A stretch of 64,000 nucleotides of DNA from Geodermatophilus obscurus DSM 43160. Lineage in GTDB: Bacteria; Actinomycetota; Actinomycetes; Mycobacteriales; Geodermatophilaceae. Location of the stretch: assembly GCF_000025345.1 (NCBI RefSeq), contig NC_013757.1:4030001-4094000 (forward strand), read 5' to 3'. The notes beneath the pieces are model-generated. The model did not search any database. It saw only the letters and a list, made by a program, of their open reading frames with translations, and had not been told where the DNA came from. Below are positions 56,813-64,000 of the stretch, one piece after another (position 1 is the stretch's first letter; each line of letters begins with the position of its first letter). Position numbers and translations under genes: made by a program.

Positions 56813-56892
56813 GGAGCTCTCCCTGTGTCGTGGGCTTGCGGCGGCTGGGGAAGAGAGCCGCCTGTTGTTGTAGCGGGTGGTGCTGACAGTTC

Positions 56893-57444
56893 TCAGGTGG
56901 CGGCGGCGCTGCCGCCGGAGGCGGCCTGACCGCGCCCCCCACCCCGCCGGCGGGCCGGCGGGTCCTGCATGCCAGGCAGCGGCGGGGTGCCGGCAGCGAC
57001 GTGCCGGGCCCGCAGCTCGGTGATCTCCTTCTCGAAGTCCTCGAGGGAGGTGAACGCGCGGTAGACGCTGGCGAAGCGCAGGTACGCGACCTCGTCCAGC
57101 TCCCGCAACGGCCGCAGGATGGCCAACCCCACCTCGTTGCTGGGGACCTCCGCGGCACCGGTGGCCCGGATGGCGTCCTCCACCTGCTGGGCGAGCTTCT
57201 GCAGCTGGTCCTCGTCGACCGGCCGCCCCTGGCACGCCCGGCGGACGCCGGCCACCACCTTGCTGCGGTTGAACGGCTCGCTCACGCCGCTGCGCTTGAC
57301 GACGGCGAGGACGGCCTCCTCCACGGTGGTGAAGCGACGTCCGCACGCGGGGCACGACCGGCGGCGACGGGTGGTCGCCCCCTCGTCGGCCTCGCGCGAG
57401 TCGATGACGCGACTGTCGGGGTTGTGGCAGAAGGGGCAGCGCAC
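56893..57444 (-). CDS. nrdR: Transcriptional repressor NrdR
   Basis: 183 residues from GTG 57444 (GGGGAGAGG upstream). N-terminal zinc ribbon with cysteines 3, 6, 31 and 34 ([34 protein letters not shown]), followed by the ATP-cone ([20 protein letters not shown]). The C-terminal 25 residues are a Gly/Arg-rich extension. Represses ribonucleotide reductase genes when dATP is high. Two NrdR boxes lie about 200 bases upstream, so it controls its own operon. Confidence 0.97.
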   Translation of the reverse strand: MRCPFCHNPDSRVIDSREADEGATTRRRRSCPACGRRFTTVEEAVLAVVKRSGVSEPFNRSKVVAGVRRACQGRPVDEDQLQKLAQQVEDAIRATGAAEVPSNEVGLAILRPLRELDEVAYLRFASVYRAFTSLEDFEKEITELRARHVAAGTPPLPGMQDPPARRRGGGRGQAASGGSAAAT

Positions 57445-57618
57445 AGCCTCTCCCCTCCGGACACGCCCGCCGCGGACTCCGCCCGGGCGCCGCGGGGATC
57501 GCCGGAGCGGTCGGTGCGACGGAGCCGGGAGGCCGACTGCGGACCGCCCTGGGGACATCCGGTGGACGTCGTGGGGAGGACCTGAGGATCGGCCTGTGGA
57601 CGGACTTACAGCGGTGCA

Positions 57619-57666
57619 ACTACTAGATGTAGGGGAACCCTAGGCCGGGCCCCACTAGATCTGCAA
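57619..57666 (-). promoter_or_regulatory. Pair of NrdR boxes
   Basis: Two copies built around ACTAGAT: ACTACTAGATGTAGGG at 57619-57634 and CCCACTAGATCTGCAA at 57651-57666, 32 bases (three helical turns) apart. This is the normal pairing and spacing for NrdR. They lie about 175-220 bases before the nrdR start; the stretch between shows no gene and should be a long leader. Confidence 0.85.
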
Positions 57667-57817
57667 GCCGGAAGATATGGCGCGTCGTCCGTCGAGACGA
57701 CTTCGTGACCACCGGCGCGCAGTCGTCACACCAGCCCCGTCGACACGCCGCGGAAGGCGCCGCAGCGGTCGCGCGGCGTGCCGGAGGGGTGTAACAAGCG
57801 GCGGGCCCGGTGAGGAC

Positions 57818-57868
57818 GGCGGCCCCCTGCGGTCCCCCGCCGCTAGCCTGCGGGCGACGGGCCCGCTC
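57818..57868 (-). repeat. Degenerate copy of the dispersed hairpin repeat
   Basis: GCGGCCCCCTGCGGTCCCCCGCCGC and GCCTGCGGGC resemble the minus-orientation copies near 4740-4806, with several changes. It lies directly after the stop of the hypothetical gene at 57869. Confidence 0.45.
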
Positions 57869-58510
57869 TCAGGCGTGGAGGGCCGCGTCGGGGCGCGCCA
57901 GGCGAGGGCGGGGCGCGCGGTCACCGAGCCGCATGGGCCGGGTGAGGCAGTCGGCCTCCGTCGCGCGCGGCATGAGCACCGTCGCGTCGGCGGTCTCCGC
58001 GTGCGGCGTCTCCGCCGACTGCGCCGGCGCATTGGCTGCGCGGTGGCGGCCGGCCACGGCCGAGGCCCGGTGACGGCCGACCGGTTGGCCGCCGTGGACG
58101 GCGGGCATGTCGGCGGTCACGTCGCCGCCGTGCCGACGGCGCCGACGCACCGGAGCCGGCGTGGGGAGGACGCCGGCCACCCGCTGCTCACGGGCCGCGG
58201 CCTCGCCCAGGGACAGCATCGGGGCGGCCGAGGCCCCGGGGAGCAGCTCCTCGGCCGGAGCCGCGAAGGGGTCGGCACCGGCGTCCGGGAGCAGCGCCGG
58301 AGCGGGGCGGGCCTCCGGCAGCCGGACCTCGGCGAGGTCGGTCCAGGTCTGGCGATCGGCGCCGTCGACCGTCACCCGCACCCAGACCTCGCAGGTGCCT
58401 CCGCCGTCGTGCCGCCAACCCAGCAGCGACCCCGGCCACCAGGCGCCCTCGAGGTGCACCTCGACACTCTGCGACTGCTGCGTGAAGACGGCGGCCCGAC
58501 TGCCTGACAT
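57869..58510 (-). CDS. Hypothetical protein
   Basis: 213 residues from ATG 58510. The first 80 residues form a compact beta-type domain (AVFTQQSQSVEVHLEGAWWP, CEVWVRVTVDGADRQTWTDL). The rest is a long Ala/Pro/Arg/His-rich, probably disordered region (RRRRRHGGDV, GRHRASAVAGRH). The position between nrdR and the LysM gene is common for short uncharacterised actinobacterial genes. No function can be given. Confidence 0.65.
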   Translation of the reverse strand: MSGSRAAVFTQQSQSVEVHLEGAWWPGSLLGWRHDGGGTCEVWVRVTVDGADRQTWTDLAEVRLPEARPAPALLPDAGADPFAAPAEELLPGASAAPMLSLGEAAAREQRVAGVLPTPAPVRRRRRHGGDVTADMPAVHGGQPVGRHRASAVAGRHRAANAPAQSAETPHAETADATVLMPRATEADCLTRPMRLGDRAPRPRLARPDAALHA

Positions 58511-58649
58511 CGCTGACACGACCCCGACCGTAGATCCGCGGCTGGCCATAGAGCGTGAGCGACTCGGCACGACGTGTTGACGAACATCGGCACCGCGCCT
58601 TGTCGCTCCTCGACCTGGGGCGACGCTCCACGAGCCGGGAAGGGGCCGG

Positions 58650-59291
58650 TCAGGGCAGCTCGAGCACCTGCCCTGGCACGACGACGGAGCCCTCGAGGTC
58701 GTTGAGCTCCTCGATGGCGTCGACCACGACGCGCACGTCCCGGCCGTCCCCGGCGACCTCGCCCGCGATCGACCAGACCGTGTCGCCCGGCTGGACCACG
58801 ACACTGCTCTCACCGGCCAGCCGCAGCCCCGCGTCGCCCCCGTCGACCAGCGGGGCGATCGACGCCCCGAGGGCGACGGCGGCGCCCAGCGCGAGCGCGG
58901 CGACGAACCGGCGCCCCCGGCGGGTCAGCCGCACGTTGGCCGGAACCGGTGCACACCCGCCGCGGACGGCGCCTGCGGCTGGCGCGGACCGCAACGGCCG
59001 ACCACCCGGGCGGGCCAGGTCACGGCGGGTGCGGGGCGCCTCGGTGACCGGACCGGCACCACGCGCCTCGGGCGCGACAGGGCGGTCGGGGACCGGTCGC
59101 AGGTGCCCGGCCACCCGGAGGCCGGAGCCCGGCATGACGGACCGCGCCGCCGACCCCGCCGGACGAGCGGACCCGGCCGTCGCGCACCCGGGTCCCGGGG
59201 CCCCGCCGGCGGCCCCCGACCCGAGCAACGGCCGCCACGGGACCTGCACCTCCGCGTCGAACTCCAGCACGGCCTGCCGCACGCTCGCCAT
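58650..59291 (-). CDS. SOS-controlled LysM membrane protein
   Basis: 213 residues from ATG 59291 after GAGGAGGAG. A long basic cytoplasmic head, one membrane helix ([22 protein letters not shown], about residues 125-146), then an external LysM domain ([19 protein letters not shown]...[11 protein letters not shown]). Divergent from lexA with SOS boxes in between. This matches the location and layout of the SOS-induced LysM division inhibitors ChiZ (Mycobacterium) and DivS (Corynebacterium), so it may halt division during DNA damage. Confidence 0.85.
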   Translation of the reverse strand: MASVRQAVLEFDAEVQVPWRPLLGSGAAGGAPGPGCATAGSARPAGSAARSVMPGSGLRVAGHLRPVPDRPVAPEARGAGPVTEAPRTRRDLARPGGRPLRSAPAAGAVRGGCAPVPANVRLTRRGRRFVAALALGAAVALGASIAPLVDGGDAGLRLAGESSVVVQPGDTVWSIAGEVAGDGRDVRVVVDAIEELNDLEGSVVVPGQVLELP

Positions 59292-59321
59292 GACCACTCC
59301 TCCTCGCCACCCGGGGCTGGA

Positions 59322-59337
59322 TCGAACAAGCGTTCGA
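59322..59337. promoter_or_regulatory. LexA-binding SOS box of the LysM gene
   Basis: TCGAACAAGCGTTCGA, a perfect match to the actinobacterial SOS palindrome TCGAAC-N4-GTTCGA, 31 bases before the LysM start codon. Confidence 0.93.
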
Positions 59338-59402
59338 TCGAACGTCCGTGCGATGTCTACCGCATCCGGCCGACGTGGTCGACCCGACACCTCCCGGCGG
59401 TT

Positions 59403-59418
59403 TCGAACACACGTTTGA
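59403..59418. promoter_or_regulatory. LexA-binding SOS box of lexA
   Basis: TCGAACACACGTTTGA, one mismatch from the SOS palindrome. It lies 168 bases before lexA and 81 bases from the first box, so LexA can control both divergent genes. Confidence 0.88.
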
Positions 59419-59585
59419 AGTCCCGGTGCCGAGGCGCTACCGTCCGGACCAGCACCCGTCCGCCGTCGCCGCAGGGCGCCGGCGGGGCCGGGCCGGGCGC
59501 TCCGTCGAGGGCCACGCCCGGCCGCGGTGCCTCCGGCGGGCGCAGGACACGAGGGCCGTGGGGACACGGCCGGCGAGGAGGAGAC

Positions 59586-60377
59586 GTGGCGGGCACGAGC
59601 GGAACGTCGGGCGGCGGGGTCCGGGGCGGCGGCAGCTCGTCGCGGCGTACGTCCGGGAGCCGGGCCGGCGCGCCGGAGCCGGCCGAGGCGGCGTCGGTGC
59701 GCACCTTCCCCGACCGCGGCGAGGCCGGCGACGGGCTCACCCAGCGGCAGCGGCGGGTCCTCGAGGTGATCCGTGACTCCATCGAGCGGCGCGGCTACCC
59801 GCCCTCGGTGCGGGAGATCGGCGAGGCCGTCGGGCTGTCGTCGGCCTCCTCGGTGGCCCACCAGCTGAGCGTGCTGCAGAAGAAGGGCTGGCTGCGCCGC
59901 GACCCGAACCGGCCCCGTGCGCTCGATGTGCGCCTGCCCGGCGACAGCGCCGGCGCCTCCGCGCCCACCGTGGTCGCCCCGGTCGGCGCCGAGGAGACCC
60001 CCGCGCCCACCTACGTGCCGCTCGTCGGCCGGATCGCCGCCGGTGGTCCGGTGCTGGCCGAGCAGGCCGTGGAGGACGTCTTCCCCCTCCCCCGCGAGCT
60101 GGTCGGCGAGGGCACGCTGTTCATGCTCAAGGTCACCGGTGACTCGATGGTCGAGGCGGCCATCTGCGACGGCGACTGGGTCGTCGTGCGGCAGCAGCCG
60201 ACCGCGGAGAACGGCGAGATCGTCGCCGCCATGATCGACGGCGAGGCGACGGTGAAGACCTACAAGCGGCGCGACGGGCACGTGTGGCTGCTGCCGCACA
60301 ACCCCGCGTACGAGCCCATCCCCGGCGACGACGCCACCGTGCTGGGCCGCGTCGTCACGGTGCTGCGCCGGGTCTGA
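59586..60377 (+). CDS. lexA: SOS repressor LexA
   Basis: 263 residues from GTG 59586 after GAGGAGGAG. A 50-residue Gly/Ser-rich head precedes the winged helix ([40 protein letters not shown]). Self-cleavage site A152-G153 in RIAAGGPV, catalytic S187 in [13 protein letters not shown] and K224 in EATVKTYKR. Represses DNA repair genes until RecA filaments trigger cleavage. A long head before the HTH is seen in other actinobacterial LexA proteins. Confidence 0.98.
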   Translation: MAGTSGTSGGGVRGGGSSSRRTSGSRAGAPEPAEAASVRTFPDRGEAGDGLTQRQRRVLEVIRDSIERRGYPPSVREIGEAVGLSSASSVAHQLSVLQKKGWLRRDPNRPRALDVRLPGDSAGASAPTVVAPVGAEETPAPTYVPLVGRIAAGGPVLAEQAVEDVFPLPRELVGEGTLFMLKVTGDSMVEAAICDGDWVVVRQQPTAENGEIVAAMIDGEATVKTYKRRDGHVWLLPHNPAYEPIPGDDATVLGRVVTVLRRV

Positions 60378-60500
60378 AGAAGGACCCCCTCCCCACCCCG
60401 TAGAAGGACCCCGTCCTCCTCACCGCTCGCAGGCTCGCGGCGAGCCTCTGGACGGGGCCGGCGCGGGCCCCGGAACGGGGCCACCGGGCCGCCGGCGCGG
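60378..60500 (+). repeat. Dispersed hairpin repeat, copy after lexA
   Basis: Starts with a short AAGGACCCCC unit. From 60402 to 60459 it contains the 58-bp sequence identical to 13766-13823, and ends with a further GGGCCCC/GGGGCC hairpin. Lies between convergent lexA and the gene at 60503 and probably terminates both. Confidence 0.85.
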
Positions 60501-60502
60501 CG

Positions 60503-61558
60503 TCAGTCGCGCCGGCGGACGAGCTTGCCGCCGAGCCAGACGACGACGCCGGCCACGACGGCGGCGGCCACCGCGGCCGCGACCGGGGGCGGCCCGTCGT
60601 CGGCGGAGAGCAGGCCGGAGACCGAGCCGTCCGCCGGCGCCGCGTCCGTGGCAGGGGCCGGCGCGGCCGGCAGCGGGACCACGGTGACGTCGCTGGGCAG
60701 CCCCTCCCCCGCGACGACGAGCGCCGAGGAGTCACCGGTGAAGCTCAGCGCCTCACCCTGGGCCGCCTCGGGCAGGGCCACCCGGCGGGGCTCGCCCGCC
60801 AGCGCCGCCGCGACGTCGGACCCGGTCAGCGGCCAGACGTAGGCGTCGGTGTAGGTGCGCAGTGCGACCCACCGCTCGTCGGGCGACACGGCGCCGCCGG
60901 TGACCATGAGCTGCCCGGCGCGGCCGGCGGGTCCGCCCGGCGTCCCGGTGAGCACGAGGTCGACCCTCCCCACCTCGGTGAGCCCGACCGTGCCGTCCTC
61001 GACGAGCGGCGACACCGGCCGGTACACCGCGCTGGCCCCCAGGACCTCCTTGGTCACCAGGTGGGGCGTTCCGTCGGGGGCGAGCAGCAGCGCCTCGACG
61101 TCCCGCGGACCGTCGGGGTAGGCCAGCCGGAAGACCGAGCTGCTGCCGTCGGCGTGCAGGGCCAGCAGGGCCACCGTCGACCGGGTCCCGGTGTTGTCGC
61201 CGGTGTCGGCGAGCCAGACCGTCCCGTCGACGGCCAGCGCCAGGTCCTCCGGGTCGTAGGGGTCGACCGCCGCGGAGTGCACCGTGACCACCGCGCAGGT
61301 GCTGTCGAGCACGTACACGTCGAGCGAGTCGCCGCCGTCGTTGTGCACGAGCATCCGGTCGCCGACCTCGACCAGCCCGGAGACCTCGGGCAGCCGCGGG
61401 TCGGTGAGCTGGCAGCGGGTCTGCGGCGCGGCGGCGTCGGCCGCCTGGGCGGACGCCGGCAGGGCGGCGCCGAGGACGAGCGTCAGCGCGAGACCCGTCC
61501 CCGCCACCAGACGCCGCCCCCCGACGTCGCTACGCGGACGACCGGCCTGCTCGGGCAC
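60503..61558 (-). CDS. Secreted, membrane-anchored beta-propeller-like protein
   Basis: 351 residues from GTG 61558, overlapping the upstream PAP2 gene by 29 bases. N-terminal signal peptide (LVAGTGLALTLVLGAALPASAQA). The body has repeated blade-like strands (PEVSGLVEVGDRMLVHNDGG, DPEDLALAVDGTVWLADTGD, LLLAPDGTPHLVTKE). A C-terminal helix is followed by GGKLVRRRD. So it is outside the cell, held by its tail. Role unknown. Confidence 0.75.
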   Translation of the reverse strand: MPEQAGRPRSDVGGRRLVAGTGLALTLVLGAALPASAQAADAAAPQTRCQLTDPRLPEVSGLVEVGDRMLVHNDGGDSLDVYVLDSTCAVVTVHSAAVDPYDPEDLALAVDGTVWLADTGDNTGTRSTVALLALHADGSSSVFRLAYPDGPRDVEALLLAPDGTPHLVTKEVLGASAVYRPVSPLVEDGTVGLTEVGRVDLVLTGTPGGPAGRAGQLMVTGGAVSPDERWVALRTYTDAYVWPLTGSDVAAALAGEPRRVALPEAAQGEALSFTGDSSALVVAGEGLPSDVTVVPLPAAPAPATDAAPADGSVSGLLSADDGPPPVAAAVAAAVVAGVVVWLGGKLVRRRD

Positions 61559-62264
61559 CGAGCCAGCGTGACACCACGACGTCGTCCAGGACGTGAACCA
61601 CGCCCAGCAGCAGGATGCCGACGGCCGCCCCGACGACCGCGTCGGTGATCCAGTGGAAGTCCAGGGAGACCATGGCGATGCCGGTCGCCACCGGGCCGGC
61701 GACACTCAGCACCCAGGTCGTGCGCTGCAGCCAGGGCGCCAGCCGGTACTCCACGACCTGCCAGCGGGCAACCCCCCACATCAGCACGGCGTTGGCGACG
61801 TGCCCGGAGGGGTAGGAGGCGCCGTCGCGGTGGAAGAAGGACCCGGGGTAAGCCGGGGCGGTGCGTCCGGTCCCGTACTTGAACGAGTAAACGACGACGG
61901 TCAGCAACACCAGCGCGAGGAGCACCCGCACCAGCGGCACGACCGTGCGCAACCGCCACCCGAGGTAGCCGACCAGGCCGGCGAGCACGATCAGGATGAA
62001 GCCGCGCCCGCCGAGCTGGGTCACCGCCCACACCGGCCAGTAGGCGCCCGAGTTCTCGAGCTCCCAGGCGCTGACCACCTCGGAGACCCGCAGGTCCATC
62101 CGCTCGAGCACGCCCCGGGTGAGCAGGTCGACGGTCACCGCGACCGTGACGACCCCCGACAGCAGCACCAGCCACCGCGGCGGGCGGCCCACGGAGACCC
62201 CCGGCCCGGCGGCGGCGTCCGCGGGACTCGCCCCGGGACGCCGCCGTACCGCGCCACTGGTCAC
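61530..62264 (-). CDS. PAP2-family phosphatase
   Basis: 244 residues with about six membrane segments. Phosphatase motifs: KYGTGRTAPAYP (motif 1), YPSGH (motif 2) and SLDFHWITDAVVG (motif 3, with the catalytic His and Asp). Acts on lipid phosphates such as undecaprenyl pyrophosphate or phosphatidate at the outer membrane face (family knowledge). Start ATG 62264. Confidence 0.9.
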   Translation of the reverse strand: MTSGAVRRRPGASPADAAAGPGVSVGRPPRWLVLLSGVVTVAVTVDLLTRGVLERMDLRVSEVVSAWELENSGAYWPVWAVTQLGGRGFILIVLAGLVGYLGWRLRTVVPLVRVLLALVLLTVVVYSFKYGTGRTAPAYPGSFFHRDGASYPSGHVANAVLMWGVARWQVVEYRLAPWLQRTTWVLSVAGPVATGIAMVSLDFHWITDAVVGAAVGILLLGVVHVLDDVVVSRWLGARAGRSSA

Positions 62265-62321
62265 GCGGCCACGGTACCGGGCCGTGACCTGACCGTGACC
62301 TCGCTCGACCGGGCGAGCGTG

Positions 62322-63812
62322 TCAGGCGACCGGCGCCGTGAACCCATCGAGCGCGGCGGCCAGCGCGCCGTCCACCCGCGCGCTGAGCCGGGTGCCACCG
62401 ACCTCGTGGGTCTCGTTCAGCACCTCGCCGTCCCGGTGCACCCGGGCGACCAGGTCGCCGCGGTCGTAGGGCACCAGCACGTCGACCTCGACGTCGGGGT
62501 GCGGCAGCCGGGCCGCGACGATCTCGCGGAGCTGCTCGATGCCGACGCCCGTGCGGGCCGACACCCAGATCGCGCCCGGCAGGGCCCGGCGCAGGGTGAG
62601 GACGTCCTCCTCGCCCATCGCGTCCACCTTGTTGACGACGATGAGCTCCGGGACGGCCGCGGCCTCGATCTCACCGAGGACCACGCGCACCGCCTCGATC
62701 TGCCCCAGGGGGTCGGGATCGGAGCCGTCGACGACGTGCAGCAGCAGGTCGGCGGCGGCCACCTCCTCCAGCGTCGAGCGGAACGCGTCGACCAGCTGGT
62801 GCGGCAGGTGCCGCACGAACCCGACGGTGTCGGTGAGCGTGTACTCGCGGCCGTCCGGGGACTGCGCCCGGCGCACCGTCGGATCCAGGGTCGCGAACAG
62901 CGCGTTCTCGACCAGCACGCCGGCGCCGGTCAGCCGGTTGAGCAGGCTGGACTTGCCGGCGTTGGTGTACCCGGCGATCGCCACGCTGGGGACGGCGTTG
63001 CGCCCGCGGGACGAGCGCTGCGTCGCCCGGGCGGTCGCCATGCCGGCGATCTCCCGGCGCAGCTTGCTCACCCGCGCGCGGATCCGTCGCCGGTCGGTCT
63101 CGATCTTGGTCTCACCGGGGCCGCGGGTACCGATGCCGCCACCACCGGCCACGCGGCCACCGGCCTGCCGGGACAGGGACTCACCCCAGCCGCGCAGCCG
63201 CGGCAGCATGTACTGCATCTGCGCCAGCTCGACCTGCGCCTTGCCCTCCCGGCTGGAGGCGTGCTGGGCGAAGATGTCGAGGATCAGCGCGGTCCGGTCG
63301 ACCACCTTGACCTTGAGGATCTTCTCCAGCGCGTTGAGCTGGCCCGGGGTCAGCTCGCCGTCGCAGATCACGGTGTCGGCGCCGGCGGCCGCGACGATGT
63401 CGCGGATCTCGGCGGCCTTGCCCGACCCGACGTAGGTGCCGGCGTCGGGCTTGTCCCGCCGCTGGCTCACCGCCTCCAGGACCTCCGAGCCCGCGGTCTC
63501 GGCCAGCGCGGCCAGCTCCCCGAGCGAGCGGTCGGCGTCGGCCTGGGTGCCCTCGGTCCAGACCCCCACCAGCACGACACGCTCGAGGCGCAGCTGGCGG
63601 TACTCGACCTCGGTGACGTCGGCGAGCTCGGTGGACAGGCCGGCGACGCGGCGCAGCGCACCGCGCGCCTCGAGCGCGTAGGAGCCGGTCGTGTCGTCCG
63701 GCTCGTCCGATGCCGCGTCGGGACGGGGCGCCTCCTCGGTGGGCTCCGGCGCGGCCCGCAGGGCGCGCTCCTCGGCGTCGGCGAGCACGGCGCGGTTCTG
63801 TGCTGTCGTCAT
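62322..63812 (-). CDS. hflX: Ribosome-associated GTPase HflX
   Basis: 496 residues from ATG 63812 (GGAGA site); a longer frame exists but looks non-coding. HflX N-terminal domain with GTYVGSGKAAEIRD, GWGESLSRQAGGR and the Gly-rich GGGGIGTRGPGETKIE linker. G domain with GYTNAGKSSLLN (G1), DTVGFVRHLP (G3) and NKVD (G4). Splits stalled or hibernating ribosomes under stress. The lexA-hflX neighbourhood is typical of actinobacteria. Confidence 0.96.
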   Translation of the reverse strand: MTTAQNRAVLADAEERALRAAPEPTEEAPRPDAASDEPDDTTGSYALEARGALRRVAGLSTELADVTEVEYRQLRLERVVLVGVWTEGTQADADRSLGELAALAETAGSEVLEAVSQRRDKPDAGTYVGSGKAAEIRDIVAAAGADTVICDGELTPGQLNALEKILKVKVVDRTALILDIFAQHASSREGKAQVELAQMQYMLPRLRGWGESLSRQAGGRVAGGGGIGTRGPGETKIETDRRRIRARVSKLRREIAGMATARATQRSSRGRNAVPSVAIAGYTNAGKSSLLNRLTGAGVLVENALFATLDPTVRRAQSPDGREYTLTDTVGFVRHLPHQLVDAFRSTLEEVAAADLLLHVVDGSDPDPLGQIEAVRVVLGEIEAAAVPELIVVNKVDAMGEEDVLTLRRALPGAIWVSARTGVGIEQLREIVAARLPHPDVEVDVLVPYDRGDLVARVHRDGEVLNETHEVGGTRLSARVDGALAAALDGFTAPVA

Positions 63813-63966
63813 CGTCTCCAGCGTCGCAGACCCCAGCACCTGGGGCATCTGAATTGTCATCGACGAGAACAACACCGCGGCCGCGGCGGACCATCCCGGC
63901 ACGCGTGGCCGGGTTCCGACCGGGTACGGCGGAGGGCGACGACCTGAACTCCTGAGGAGGCTCGAC

Positions 63967-64000
63967 ATGAGCGAGACGGGCAGCAGCGCCGCCGGGACGA
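63967..64000 (+). CDS. Start of an unidentified gene, cut by the window edge
   Basis: ATG 63967 follows a GAGGAGG site. Only eleven residues (MSETGSSAAGT) are visible. Divergent from hflX. Nothing can be said about its product. Confidence 0.5.
   Translation, partial: MSETGSSAAGT

Noticed and set aside
56813-56892. Possible cobalamin riboswitch in front of the B12-dependent reductase gene
   Set aside because: The 80-base gap is too short and shows no B12-box or matching stems; control by NrdR boxes upstream of nrdR explains the operon.

Overview
The window is very GC-rich, densely coded DNA with frequent GTG starts and GTGA/ATGA overlaps. The right end carries the order nrdJ-nrdR-(hypothetical)-LysM protein-lexA-...-hflX, which is typical of Actinobacteria. 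Protein style and intergenic repeats suggest a Geodermatophilaceae-like organism (Blastococcus, Geodermatophilus or Modestobacter); the genus is an inference. No rRNA, tRNA, CRISPR array or intact mobile element was seen.

Layout. 0-3.6 kb: end of an AraC/GlxA regulator, a DEAD-box helicase, a small membrane protein and a cupredoxin-like lipoprotein. 3.6-11.5 kb: a leftward sugar-uptake operon (ABC ATPase, permease, binding lipoprotein, Gfo/Idh/MocA dehydrogenase, TIM-barrel isomerase) with a recognisable promoter and an upstream ROK regulator. 11.5-19.8 kb: a hydrolase, type II NADH dehydrogenase, esterase, erythromycin-esterase-like protein, SDR, a broken GCS2 ligase gene and an amylosucrase. 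19.8-29.6 kb: HtrA-like protease, GGDEF cyclase, FAD oxidoreductase, SDR, CAP-domain lipoprotein, a WYL regulator with a clear palindromic operator facing a DinB protein, SRPBCC protein and aldo/keto reductase. 29.6-41.6 kb: an accessory stretch with several decayed genes (SMP-30-like stub, internally deleted hydrolase, half a ClpP, two adjacent frameshifted genes, a small membrane gene that lost its end) mixed with MFS transporters and a TetR/MFS pair with a double operator.

41.7-53.5 kb is the most unusual part. It holds a Cu+-type P-ATPase with an extra C-terminal extracytoplasmic region, a CopZ-like carrier with a membrane protein, a DHA2-type MFS with histidine-rich ends, a large LuxR-family (LAL) regulator, a CzcO-like flavoprotein and two small membrane proteins. 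Five transcription units here share a 17-bp palindromic box (consensus CCYGGYGRTNTYNCCGG in the direction of transcription), centred 72-79 bp before the start codon. In the two clearest cases it sits exactly 22 bp before a -10-like AGCGT. I read this as one regulon, probably activated by the LAL regulator. The island ends in a deletion scar that joins the heads of two truncated genes.

53.9-64 kb is conserved core: nrdJ and nrdR with paired NrdR boxes, an SOS-controlled LysM protein divergent from lexA with two perfect or near-perfect SOS boxes, a PAP2 phosphatase, hflX and the start of one further gene. A family of about 60-bp hairpin-forming intergenic repeats is scattered through the window, mostly at gene ends.
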